The notes under the pieces were generated by a model. That model made no database searches and was not told where the DNA came from. It worked only from the letters and a program-made list of their open reading frames with translations. Position numbers and translations under genes: made by a program. A stretch of 64,000 nucleotides of DNA from Conus ventricosus (taxonomy: Eukaryota; Mollusca; Gastropoda; Neogastropoda; Conidae). Where the stretch lies: NCBI GenBank assembly GCA_018398815.1, contig CM031615.1:56623311-56687310 (forward strand), given 5' to 3'. Position 1 is the first letter of the stretch; each line of letters opens with the position of its first letter. Positions 1 to 10,092 of the stretch are shown piece after piece.

Positions 1-1205
1 ACACAAATGTCAACACCTGTTGAAATGACATGACTGCTGACATCTATTGAAATGACATGACTGCTGACACCTATTGAAATGACATGACTGCTCACACCTG
101 TTGAAATGACACAAATGCCAACACTGTTGAAATGACATGACTGCTGACACCTGTTGAAATGACACAAATGTCAACACCTGTTGAAATGACACAAATGTTG
201 ACACCTGTTGAAAAGACATGACTGCTGACACCTGTTGAAATGACACAAATGCTGACACCTGTTGAAATGACATGACTGCTGACACCTGTTGAAATGACAC
301 AAATATCAACACCTGTTGAAATGACATGACTGCTGACACCTGTTGAAATAACACAAATGTCAACACCTGTTGAAATGACACAAATGCTGACACCTGTTGA
401 AATGACATGACTGCTGACACCTGTTGAAATGACACAAATGCTGACACCTGTTGAAATGACATGACTGCTGACACCTGTTGAACTGACACAAATGTCAACA
501 CCTGTTGAAATGACATGACTGCTGACACCTGTTGAAATGACATGACTGCTGACACCTATTGAAATGACATGACTGCTGACACCTGTTGAAATGACATGAC
601 TGCTGACACCTGTTGAAATGACATGACTGCTGACACCTGTTGAAATGACATGACTGCATGCTGACACCTGTTGAAATGACATGACTGCTCACACCTATTG
701 AAATGACATGACTGCTGACACCTGTTGAAATGACATGACTGCTGACACCTGTTGAAATGATATGACTGCTGACACCTGTTGAAATGACATGACTGCTGAC
801 ACCTGTTGAAATGACAAGTGCCAACACCTGTTAAAATGACATGATTGCTGACACCTATTGAAATGACATGACTGCTGACACCTGTTGAAATGACACAAAT
901 GCTGACACCTGTTGAAATGACATGTCTTCTGACACCTGTTGAAATGACACAAATGTCAACACCTGTTGAAATGACATGACTGCTGACACCTATTGAAATG
1001 ACATGACTGCTGACACCTATTGAAATGACATGACTGCCCACACCTATTGAAATGACATGACTGCTGACACCCGTTGAAATGACATGACTGCTGACACCTG
1101 TTGAAATGACACAAATGCCAACACTTATTGAAATAAACAAGTGCCGACACCTGTTGAAATGGCATGAATGCCGGCACGTATTGAAATAGACAATTTCTGA
1201 CACCT
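1..1205. repeat. 27-bp minisatellite, about 44 copies, cut by the window edge
   Basis: A tandem array with a 27-bp period and a constant core CACCTGTTGAAATGACA. Two unit types alternate irregularly: one carries ATGACTGCTG and the other ACAAATG followed by TCA or CTG. Because 27 is a multiple of three, long open frames run through several frames on the minus strand. These are period artefacts, not genes. The array degenerates after about 1110 and ends near 1205. It lies in the receptor intron upstream of the exon at 1411. The left end is outside the window. Confidence 0.95.
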
Positions 1206-1410
1206 GTTGAATATCGTGAATTGCTGGAAAGTCATCCTACCATCATTAATCTTTGCTTTTGCCATGATGATAATAGAAAAACTTCCAGTGATCTTTTTGG
1301 TAATAATAGTACTAGGTAATAACAGTGATATGAGCAAGACTTAACATCAACAAGAGCAGCATGAACGATAATGACGAAGACGATAATGTCTGTGGCTGTG
1401 TGGTTTGCAG

Positions 1411-1518
1411 TTGTCTCAGCACAACAAAGTCCTGGCAGAACTGCTGAAGCCCAGCGGAACAGACCTGTACGGAGACCAGGCCCTGGAGTTCTACACCCGA
1501 CACACCGCACAGATTGAG
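1411..1518 (+). CDS. ITPR: Inositol 1,4,5-trisphosphate receptor, exon (end of cytosolic regulatory region)
   Basis: This is the first receptor exon visible in the window: 108 nt, 36 codons, phase 0 at both ends. The acceptor is TTTGCAG at 1404-1410 and the donor is GAG|GTCAGT. The peptide begins LSQHNKVLAELLKP and ends EFYTRHTAQIE. It matches the conserved segment of IP3 receptors in which an HNK motif is followed by a KP-G stretch and EFY-HTAQIE, just before the segment IVRLDRTME carried by the next exon. The receptor is an endoplasmic-reticulum calcium release channel; this part lies in the cytosol N-terminal to the membrane region. The earlier, much larger part of the gene lies upstream of the window. 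The 3' end of the exon is the first unit of a 13-copy tandem array. Only the first donor keeps the frame, because reading through meets TAG at 1543-1545. Confidence 0.9.
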
Positions 1519-2225
1519 GTCAGTGTGTGTACTGTGTACCTGTAGTTCTACACCCGACACACCGCACAGATTGAGGTCAGTGTGTGTATTGTGCGCCTGT
1601 AGTTCTACACCCGACACACCGCACAGATTGAGGTCAGTGTGTGTACTATGTACCGTGTAGTTCTACACCCGACACACCGCACAGATTGAGGTCAGTGTGT
1701 GTACTATGTACCGTGTAGTTCTACACCCGACACACCGCACAGATTGAGGTCAGTGTGTGCACTGTGTGCCCTGGAGTTCTACACCCAACACACCGCACAG
1801 ATTGAGGTCAGTGTGTGTACTGTGTGCCTGTAGTTCTACACCCGACACACCGCACAGATTGAGGTCAGTGTGTGTACTATGTACCGTGTAGTTTTACACC
1901 CGACACACCGCACAGATTAAGGTCAGTGTGTGTACTGTGTGTATATAGTTCTACACTCGACACACCGCACAGATTGAGGTCAGTGTGTGTACTGCGTGCT
2001 TGTAGTTATACACCAGACACACCGCACAGATTGAGGTCAGAATGCGTACTGCGTGCTTGTAGTTCTACACCTGACACACTACACAGATTGAGGTCAGTGT
2101 GTGTACCATGTGCCTGTAGTTCTAAACCCGATGTACTGCACAGATTGAGGTCAGTGTGTGTACCATGTGCCTGTAGTTCTAAACCCGATGTACTGCACAG
2201 ATTGAGGTCAGTGTGTGTTCTCATA
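1487..2225 (+). repeat. 57-58 bp minisatellite made of the exon end plus its splice donor, 13 copies
   Basis: The unit starts AGTTCTACACCCGACACACC and continues with GCACAGATTGAGGTCAGTGTGTG, ending in a variable CTGTGTACCTGT-like tail. Copy 1 is the coding end of the preceding receptor exon (EFYTRHTAQIE codons) together with its donor GTCAGT and about 23 bp of intron. Twelve more copies follow, diverging towards the right: the last two read CTAAACCCGATGTACTG where the others have CTACACCCGACACACCG. All but one copy keep the donor core GTCAGTGTG (copy at 2006-2062 has GTCAGAATG), and nearly all keep GAG before it (one has AAG). The array therefore amplifies an exon-intron junction inside the gene it came from. 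Confidence 0.93.
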
Positions 2226-3756
2226 TATCTTAAAATCGGAAACAGATTTGTACAAACTTGATACTGTCTTGTAGCCCTAGCTTTTTCATACAAGAAAAGT
2301 TAATTTATGGATAGACACAACACAACACACAGCATCCCCAGTGAATTTTCTGAGATGCCCCTCAGCTGAGCAGTAAGCCGTCATGGCACGGCAGGCTCTT
2401 TGACTGAAGTTCAGCCCGTTCTGCTCACCAATTTTCAAAAGTTGTAATTCGCTTAATACGCTATAGAATGACAAATATTGCAACAATCAAGGGAGAAAAC
2501 TACGGAGATAAGAGGTGTGGAAGATGACTGATTTTTATGTCACTGTTGCTGCTAATTCAGCTTATCACGGCCAGTGGTCTCGAAACTTGGCAGATGTGGT
2601 GTTGTGTACATGGACTAGTCCGCACGCAGTGGCGCCCCCTTGATAAAACTGAAACTGGACAATGTATGAAATCTTGATCTTGTGACTGCCGTCTGTTACT
2701 ATTAAACTGCAGAGAAAGTAGATTTTACTCAGTGTCATGGTCCTGAGGGCATGTGTATACATGCTCTCTGGTTCTCTTCGATTGTAGTTTTTGCTTTAAA
2801 TCTTTTAAAGATCAAAGTTGTACCGGGTTTATTAGGGATGTTAACTGCCTGCTTTTCCTTAGATTTACTCTTTTGTTTTTATTTCATGGATTGCTGTGAT
2901 AGTTTGTGTGAATAAAAAAAATGTGGACAGTTGGAAAAAATAAACAAAAAAGTCTTTGTGTACTTGAACAGATGTGTTCTCAGTTGCCACAAATGAAAAG
3001 AAGTGAAGCATTGAACATCCAGTATACCTTGATTGGTACAACAGCATAGAAAAAAATGAACACAGAAGGGGAGAGGAAAGGCATGGAACAGGTAATTTAC
3101 TATGGGAGCGTGCACTCACTCCTGTCCCATCACCTGTTCCATCACCTGTTGCATCACCTGTCCCTCTCTGCAGGTATGTAGAGTATTTGGTATCGGCATT
3201 GCAATGTTTTATCAGATTTCTCCCTTTTTTTTGGTTTGCTCGTGAGGGAGTTAACATCACTGGTTAGTGATTTCTATCAGTTTGTTGTCACCAAGAATCG
3301 GTAGAATGGAAAGAGACTGGCTGAACAAGCCAGTAGCTATGGAAAACGTCCCTGAGAAAGTCTGAAGTATCAGGAGTAGCGAACCTTGACCTACATGTGG
3401 AATTCCATTTAAGGTGGGTGTGTGCTAGCCAGAGCTTAATGCATGATGGAAAATAATCACCAGGCCAGTGTGGAAACCACTTGGCTAGTTAAACCACTTG
3501 GCCATGTTGGGTACAAGGCATTTATACCCCCTTGGGGTCTGCCATAGACAGGTTGTGGCGGGACAAAACATGAAAGGGTCAAACAGCAGTGTGGTATGAC
3601 CGCCACCAGCCATGACTAAAACGCTCTGCTAGCATACAGTTCATTTGTCTATTTCTCTGCCACGTTGACTGGCTATCGATATTGTTCAGTCGTTGAAGCT
3701 GCCAAGTTTGTGTTCCTGATCGACTTGTCGTTTCAGAGTCATGCTTGGCTTTTCAG
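2226..3756 (+). other. ITPR: Receptor intron, no further gene seen
   Basis: Intronic sequence between the donor array and the next exon. Short open frames here show no recognisable protein. A purine-rich imperfect repeat with CACCTGTYCCATCACCTGTT occurs near 3120-3165 (units of about 10-12 bp). I see no transposon termini or RNA gene. Confidence 0.6.
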
Positions 3757-3949
3757 ATCGTGCGATTGGACAGGACCATGGAGCGCATCGTGTTCCCCAT
3801 CCCAGAAATCTGCGAGTTCCTGACGCAGGAAACGAAGACCATGGAGCTGAAGACGGCGGAGCGAGACGAGCAGGGGTCCAAAGTGTCCGACTTCTTCAGC
3901 CGCCATGACGACATGTTTTCCGAGATGAAGTGGCAGAAAAAGCTACGGG
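3757..3949 (+). CDS. ITPR: IP3 receptor exon, pre-membrane linker
   Basis: The exon is 193 nt, entered in phase 0 after the acceptor CTTTTCAG and leaving in phase 1 at CGGG|GTGAGT. It starts [21 protein letters not shown], the near-universal segment joining the cytosolic domain to the channel domain in IP3 receptors, and continues through [13 protein letters not shown] to EMKWQKKLR. The upstream in-frame ATG at 3745 lies in the intron and is not a start. An earlier CAG at 3734-3736 is a weaker alternative acceptor. The frame is intact with no indels. Ryanodine receptors lack this segment, which makes the family assignment firm. Confidence 0.95.
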
Positions 3950-4064
3950 GTGAGTTTGTTCGTTTTGTTGAAAATGTGATCTGCCTTCATTGATGAGAAC
4001 CCCCACCCTCTTACAGGCTGAGTATCGAAACATAGACATTGTCATGTGTTAGCTTGAAGGTTAA

Positions 4065-4742
4065 CCCTCTTGACAGGCAAGCGCCCGCTAGCGCCCAACC
4101 GGAAATCACACAGCCAAAACGCTGAGCGCCTGCCAGCGCCCGGTAAAACACGTGGCAACAATGGGCGCCGCCATATTTCTCGTAGAAAAGGAAGTCTCGC
4201 GAGAACGTGACTTCCTTCTTCCTGTGGCCATTTACTTCCGTTTGCAAAAAACCGCGAGTCGATACGTGCCGTAGTTCTCGAGTTACGAATTTTTAAAGTT
4301 TTGTGGTCGAAATGCTGTTTTTCGCCATCGCTAACATTGATTTCTGCCGTTCTATAACGGGATCTAGTGAGGAAGATACTGTGATTTGTAGGATTTACGG
4401 CATAAGACTTGGTGAAAGTGCTGGGTAATGAAGCTCAGAGTGACCTAGATTTCGACTGGGATGAGGTTCCAGGTATGATTCGGAGGTATGATTCGGAAGA
4501 AAGTTCTGAAGAAGATTTTTTTTTTTTCCCGAGTAAATGGCTCATGTGATATTCTTCAAACTTATGATATAGCAACATATATATTCGTAGGACTTTTAAA
4601 AATTATTTTCATTTGACTATTTCCTTTCCTCTCTTTTAAATTAATTTTTTAATTGGGTAACCATGTTCAAATTACGGAGTTACTTACCTTGCCGATGGGT
4701 TTTCGGCGTAACTAAGCTAAGGTAAGTGCATACTAAAGAGGG
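4065..4742 (+). mobile_element. piggyBac-like non-autonomous element (TTAA-flanked)
   Basis: The element is 678 bp, bounded by TTAA at 4061-4064 and 4743-4746. The left end is CCCTCTTGACAGGC and the right end is complementary to CCCTCTTTAGTATGC, so the terminal seven bases are inverted. Subterminal CGCCC and AGCGCC repeats lie at 4081-4142. From about 4428 one frame reads an acidic stretch (QSDLDFDWDEVP, then EESSEED) like the N terminus of piggyBac transposases. Nothing of the catalytic domain remains. TTAA target duplication plus CCCT termini are the hallmark of the piggyBac superfamily. The element sits in a receptor intron. Confidence 0.8.
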
Positions 4743-5196
4743 TTAAGGTTAAAGACCCATAGTCTAATGGCTGATCATGTCTGAGTCGGGGCATTATGAA
4801 AGCTAAGACAATCCCTCGGGCATGTGATTTTTTTGCCCCATTTAGCTGATTTCTGCTGTCTGCATCTTGGTTTTGCTGAACTTATATTTTTCCTCTATTT
4901 TGCAACTATTGTGACTCAAAAAAAAAAAAAAAAAATCAGGGAAAGCATTTTTGTTTTCTTTTAATTCAAAGCTGTCGAGTGTTGCGCACCAAAACTACTT
5001 CCCATATGTTTCGGAAAATAAGATACTTTCTCCACAAGAGTAAGGAATAATGTGAAAACTAGGCTGCAGCACCACAGATGGTTCACGGCCCTGGCGTTCA
5101 CACTGATAGCTGAAGCTGCAAACTCGAAGGCACAATGTCACAGCAGGTTGGTCAAGACTGCAAACGGTCCACGAGTTTGAGCCATTGTCACTTTAA

Positions 5197-6693
5197 CCCT
5201 CTTGTATTCAGATTCTCTGAGGCCAAATTCCCCCTAGTTTTCAGATTTTTTTTGTGAATTTAGCCTTAAAATGGGTATGTATGGTTCATGCTTCACCACA
5301 ACCAGGAATAAACCTCTAGAGCTACGAAATTCCGCATGTATGGTCACAAGGCTTTGTTCTATACTGTGAGCAAGATTGTGTGTGTCTCGAGGTGAAAGGT
5401 CGTGTCATTGTCACCAAAATGTCACCCAATGTGTCACATGTGATGGTGACAATTCTAATACAGCACACCAACATGCAGTTATCCCATGCACATGCATGTT
5501 AGTGTTGTGAAATGAAAGCTGCAGCCTAAGTAAGATGATCTGTCTTCTGTCCGCCTGTTCAGTCCCCACAGGTAATCCACAGAATGTCACACACAACTAG
5601 TGTCAATTGTCACAACTGAACAGTTACTGTAGATTCAAGCACAGTTCCTCATTGTTTTTCTGTCATTGTTCTAAGCACCGTATACATGTCCATATGTATT
5701 TACACACTGTATAGCTGTGACGAAATTGAGTAGAGTCTCACTGCCAAGTGTCATCAAAGCACTGTCACCATAAACTACAGGTAAGCATATATACATGTAC
5801 ACACAAACACAGAGACTAGCAAACTGCCCTACTGTTGAGCCACTTTCTGCGCATGGTAGTCATGGAAACAGTCATTCTTATGAAAGCATAAAGGCACCTG
5901 GCAGAAAGAACACATATATGACGTTTCTATGCGTCGTCCCTTTGTTGTTATACGGAATAATCAGTACAGCGACATAGCTTCGCATTTCGTCAGGTGTTGT
6001 GTCGAACCATAGGGAGTCAGGTGTGCCCTTAGCTGCTTGTTTTTGTTGAGCGTATCTGTTAATTTCTTCTGCTACTAGTTGAAAAAATGTGAGAGGCAGA
6101 AAAAAGAAATAATCTAGTGCGGTGGCAGTGTTCGGCAGTGAGTGCGCTTGGCCTGTCGGCTGTTGGAACGCGACCACATGGGCAGGATGTGTAGCTGGTC
6201 GCCATTGTTTTGCAGAACGGCGAGTAGCACGTTGTACTGAGGGTGGCTTTCACCATTTTCCTCTCCTTCATTGGTGCCGATTTCAACATCATTCTCTTCT
6301 CCTAACTCTCCATTTTCATACTTCTCTTCTTCTGGCATAATTTGATCCCACTCCTCTGCTGAATACGCAGGAATATCATCAAACTCACTGTTGTTAGCAG
6401 ACGACGCCATTGTGAAAATCGGTCAGTCTCATGCACAACTCTTCGCTTGCAGTTTCTCCTCTTTCTTAGTGAATGGAAGTGGTTCCAGCATCCAAAAATA
6501 GTGCTGCCAGATTACTGGGCTATAGTGGGAAATCCCCAACAACTTTTAGTGGCTCTCCGAGTATTTTCACGGAGTCGGCACGTGATGGAAAAGTACCGTA
6601 CACATGCGGCGGGCAGCTCCCGTCTGCGCCCGTTACGAAATCTAGCGCGCTGTCTCAGTGCTCCCGTCTGCGCCCGTTATGAATACAAGAGGG
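5197..6693 (-). mobile_element. piggyBac-like element with perfect 14-bp terminal inverted repeats
   Basis: The element is 1497 bp, flanked by TTAA at 5193-5196 and 6694-6697. Its ends are a perfect inverted pair, CCCTCTTGTATTCA at 5197-5210 and its complement at 6680-6693. A 20-bp subterminal direct repeat, GCTCCCGTCTGCGCCCGTTA, occurs at 6616-6635 and 6660-6679, a plausible transposase-binding pair. Coding remnants on the minus strand begin near the right end. The left 700 bp contain no recognisable domain, so this is an internally deleted or decayed derivative. It shares its CCCTCTTG terminus with the element at 4065-4742. Confidence 0.9.
5950..6410 (-). pseudogene. piggyBac transposase fragment (N-terminal acidic region and start of the DDE domain)
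   Basis: ATG at 6408-6410 (minus strand) opens MASSANNSEFDDIPAYSAEEW, followed by a strongly acidic stretch typical of piggyBac N termini. After one frameshift between about 6110 and 6180, a second frame carries FFFLPLTFFQLVAEEINRYA and then a W...TPDEMRSYVAVLI block. This matches the start of the DDE_Tnp_1_7 domain (pattern F..F..L...TNRYA, then W...T..EM..Y...LI). The catalytic Asp residues and C-terminal cysteine domain are absent, so no active transposase can be made. Family assignment is from recalled domain pattern, not a search. Confidence 0.72.
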
Positions 6694-6697
6694 TTAA

Positions 6698-8772
6698 ACT
6701 GGACAAGAACGGTAGCATGTTCCATTGTGTATGGGTGTTGTGGTATCATTGTAATTGATGATCACCGCATGAATGTCAAAGGTCAGGCTCAGAGCACAAG
6801 CTATTAAAAGCAGCACAAACCTTGCAGATGAGCCCCACATTTATGTCATGTTACTTTGGGGTGTTTTGTTTTTGACAGTCCGATCTCATTAGGGGACTGT
6901 CTGAACTGGATGCAAACACCAGTTCAAACTTTGAATTGAATGGGAACCTTTGAATGTCATCTCCATATAAGATTGTTCATTATTATAATCATATGTTTTC
7001 TCTGAACACTTAAGTGAATGGAGGTCGCACAGTTTGTAGTTTCTTGAAGAAAAAGCATGGTTATGAAATAGGAGAATTAAAGGGGAATGGGTTGAACAAC
7101 TGTGGGAAGAGAAAAGGAGGTGCTCACAAAAAGAATGTGGCACAGAGAAGAATGAAAAACAAAATGAACAGTTCTGAAAGACAAGAGCTTTGAAAAGGGA
7201 AATGAACTGTTCACAAAAGGAACTGCAGCACACTCATTATTATCTCATCATGTGTGTGTGTGTGTCTGTGCGTGTGCGTGTGTGTGTGTATATATATATA
7301 TATATGCATACATATATACAAGAAGTAGTAAAATCTGCACTTCCATTCCCACTCCACAAATATTCATGTTCCATTTACTACCCTTCGCTGGCTGCTTTGG
7401 GGTGCTGTTGGATTCTTTTCTGAACCCTTGGTGGTGAGAACACCACAGAATTATGGACTGTGGTGTGTCTCTATTTGACACCAAGAGCACAGACACGATC
7501 AGCCGTGTCTTCCTGATGAGTCCGATCCAGCGGATGAAAGGCCTAGGAGCAGGCAATACAAATAAATGTGCCTGCGAGAGGGATTACGATGGTTCTCTCA
7601 GGCAGCTCGTGAAGGGCTTCTCATATTTATGATATATTCCCCCATTTTCTTCATCTTCAATTATTATTACTTTTTTTTAAAAGTTCAAATCTTTGCCAAG
7701 TCATTACTATAACGACTGAAGAATTGTTAACCTGCACTTGTTTTCCGCCACTACTTAATTGTTCAGCATTCTATCTATATATATATATATTTGTTTTTTT
7801 TTATTACATATTTTGAAAATTCAACAGACTTGCATTCAAATGACCAAAACACACAAACATTCATTACATTTATTTTACAAATGTCTGCATTCTGATGACT
7901 GAAACACACAAGCTAATTATAATTCAAACATTCATTACATTAATTTTTCAAATGTCTGAACAGATTGTTCATGGTAACTAAATGTGAGTGTTTGCAGTTT
8001 TTTTTTTTAATCCTATCATTCTAAAACAGGTGCATATGAAAGGTACATATGCTTTACATCAGAAGGTCTGTACTGTTCATCATTAAATGCCCTAGGAGAG
8101 TGAGATGGGAATCTTTTTCCGCAGAGTGTTTTTCACTTAGTCATACATATAAACAGGTTCAGAGTTTAATGCTTCACATGTCGCAATTTTTCTTCTGAAA
8201 ATGAGAATTGCCTTCATCTTCTTGTTTGACTGATATCAGAAAAACACTATCACAAAGAAAACTACAGTATATCCAGTATATGAGACAGAAATGCGTCTTG
8301 TTAAATGGTGAAGCTAATGGTCTGAGTAATTTCCCTTGGATTGAAGCTGACATGTACATGGATACCATTCTGTGCTTTGTCAGAATGCCATCGACTAAAG
8401 TAAAAAGGAAATGACTTGTTCAAAGACAAAAATGTGGCAACCGAAAGGTTTGAAAAGAAAATGAAAAAAAGAAAACAACAAAAAGGACATTAGCGTTAAA
8501 CGGTTTTATACTGAAAAGGAGGTGGTATTAAGCAGAAGTTTGGGAGGCAGGGCCCAACATAAATAAAAGGTCTAGGTATGTCTGTGTAAGGAGGTGGTTG
8601 TAATGAGTGACATAGAAATAGTGTCACCAAGAGGGCACCAAAAAAAAAGAGAGGGAAAACGAAATATCACAAAATCACCCAGTACCCTCAGTTACATCAT
8701 GAGCAAATTCACAAGTGATGGATTCAGTACGCAGTATGTTTTGAAACTGTTCTGTGGTGATCTGTGTTTCAG
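6698..8772 (+). other. ITPR: Receptor intron with TG/TA microsatellite
   Basis: No gene is seen. A (TG)n-(TA)n microsatellite lies at about 7250-7306 and a short (TA)n at 7775-7790. A diverged direct duplication of about 80 bp around ATTCATTACATTTATTTTAC occurs at 7858-7960. The remainder is AT-rich unique sequence. Confidence 0.6.
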
Positions 8773-8898
8773 CCAATCCGCTGCTGTTCTGGTTCAGCAG
8801 TCACATGACCCTGTGGGGGAGCATTTCGTTCAACTTTGCCGTCATCATCAACCTCATGGTGGCTTTGTGCTACCCTTTCAAGAAAGAAAATAATCACG
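8773..8898 (+). CDS. ITPR: IP3 receptor exon, first transmembrane segment
   Basis: The exon is 126 nt, entered in phase 1 and left in phase 1. The acceptor is TGTTTCAG and the donor is CACG|GTAAGT. The G carried from the previous exon plus CC makes Ala. The peptide reads NPLLFWFSSHMTLWGSISFN, then FAVIINLMVALCYPF, then KKENNH. This is transmembrane segment S1 of the IP3 receptor channel domain, where vertebrates have a W-S-SISFNLAVL-NL-VAFFYPF block. The frame is intact. It is separated from the next exon by a 7.7-kb intron containing a nearly full-length LINE. Confidence 0.93.
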
Positions 8899-8984
8899 GT
8901 AAGTAGAGTTAAGCTTCTCTCAAAGGGAGGTGACTGCAGGGGGGAATTGAAACAAACTTAAAAATTACTATTTACAATTCTGAC

Positions 8985-9258
8985 GAACGAAAGAGACGGA
9001 CAAATTACAAGACAAAGCAAGACGCTTTTCCACCTCTTCCGTCTCCTTCAGGTAAGACGGACAACCTTCAGGACGATGAAGACGAAGAAAGAGCAATCAC
9101 TCGTCTCCTCAAACTGAGCGTAAAATAGACCCATTTGAGGAGATAAGTGATCGCTCGTTCTTCGTTTTCATTGTCTTGAATGTTTGTCTTTCCTGAAGAA
9201 GACCAAAGAAGCCAAAGTGCGTTGTGTTTTGTCTTGTAATTTGTTTCTCTTGTTTGGG
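8985..9258. repeat. Imperfect long hairpin (MITE-like)
   Basis: CAAATTACAAGACAAA at 9001-9016 is repeated as its exact complement at 9228-9243. Pairing continues inward imperfectly: a CTTCAGGACGATGAAGAC-like left arm faces TCATTGTCTTGAATG on the right, and CTCCTCAAA at about 9101 faces TTTGAGGAG near 9133. The whole can fold into one hairpin of about 270 nt. No clear target-site duplication was found, so the mobile origin is inferred. Confidence 0.7.
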
Positions 9259-9557
9259 CAGAAAAAGTCATTTTTCGTTTAGGGTTGGGTTGAGCTTGTT
9301 TTGGCCGGAGACAGTTCTGCAGAGTGGCCGATTTCATGGACATTGCGTTCAGTTCTGTTAACATTGTTTCTCTTCCTCCCCTGTTTCTGTACTCTTCTGA
9401 TGCCCTTGAATCTTCATTTTTCCCTTTTTTCTTTGTTGGTATTTATCTGCTTTGCTCCCAGTCTGATGATTGGTAGCTTGCTTTGTTCTTTTTTTCTCTC
9501 CTCCTTTATCTCGTTTCTTTTCTCGCTCTTTCTGTGTCCCTCTCGGCCTCTGTCTCA

Positions 9558-9607
9558 TGGCCCTTTGCAGTCGGCTGGGCTATAAGCAACATTATCTTAT
9601 CTTATCT
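9558..9607 (+). mobile_element. LINE 3' tail fragment
   Basis: GGCCCTTTGCAGTCGGCTGG followed by GCTATAAGCAACATTATCTTATCTTATCT is nearly identical to the last 50 bp of the LINE at 10089-16000, with one G/A difference in the compared part. The sequence just to the left (9301-9557) is pyrimidine-rich and does not resemble that LINE's 3' UTR. This is either a 5'-truncated insertion or the tail of a different family with the same 3' end. Confidence 0.75.
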
Positions 9608-10032
9608 CTACTGGTCACTCTTTTCTCTACTGGTCACTCTTTTTCTCGACTCGGAGCCAAAGCAGAAATGGATTTTATGCACTGTCAGATTGGGTGTGGA
9701 AGGGAGAGCAGTAAAGAAGGGAGGAAGGGAATGTTGACGAGGGGGGGGGGGGGGGAGGGGAGGCAGGGAGGGGGGGGGGGGGTTCGTCTCTGAGCCCCCA
9801 CTGTGCCACAACAAGATGATATCAACAGGAATTGCAGAAAAAAAAAAGAGATTAGTACAAGTTGACAATCTTTTCCCACAGGGTCAAATTTTTATGAAAC
9901 TCCAGCTTTCATCACGAGGGCTTCTTCAGGAATAAAAAACACTTCACAGTAAAGTGGTCCTGTGTTTTCAACATGATTTTATTTCACTGGTTTCAGCAAC
10001 TGTGCATGCACACACACACGCACACAGGTACG

Positions 10033-10039
<7 letters not shown>

Positions 10040-10088
<49 letters not shown>
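10040..10088. repeat. (CA)n microsatellite at the LINE 5' boundary
   Basis: About 24 CA units preceded by a short (CT)n. The LINE 5' end follows directly at 10089, and a shorter (CA)n follows its tail after 16000, so the element appears to sit within a CA microsatellite. Confidence 0.92.

Positions 10089-10092
<4 letters not shown>

Noticed and set aside
10..1203. Long overlapping minus-strand ORFs encoding repeated VISTGVSSH-like peptides
   Set aside because: They arise because the 27-bp unit is a multiple of three and lacks stops in several frames. They are open in several frames at once and have no promoter or start context.
1..1205. CRISPR-like array
   Set aside because: Units are contiguous with no unique spacers, and the genome is eukaryotic.
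1872..2261. Cys-rich repeat protein ORF on the plus strand
   Set aside because: It is only the 57-bp splice-donor minisatellite read in another frame.
3745..3993. Complete small gene starting at ATG 3745
   Set aside because: The ATG is 12 bp upstream of a clear acceptor and the stop lies in the next intron; only 3757-3949 is exon.
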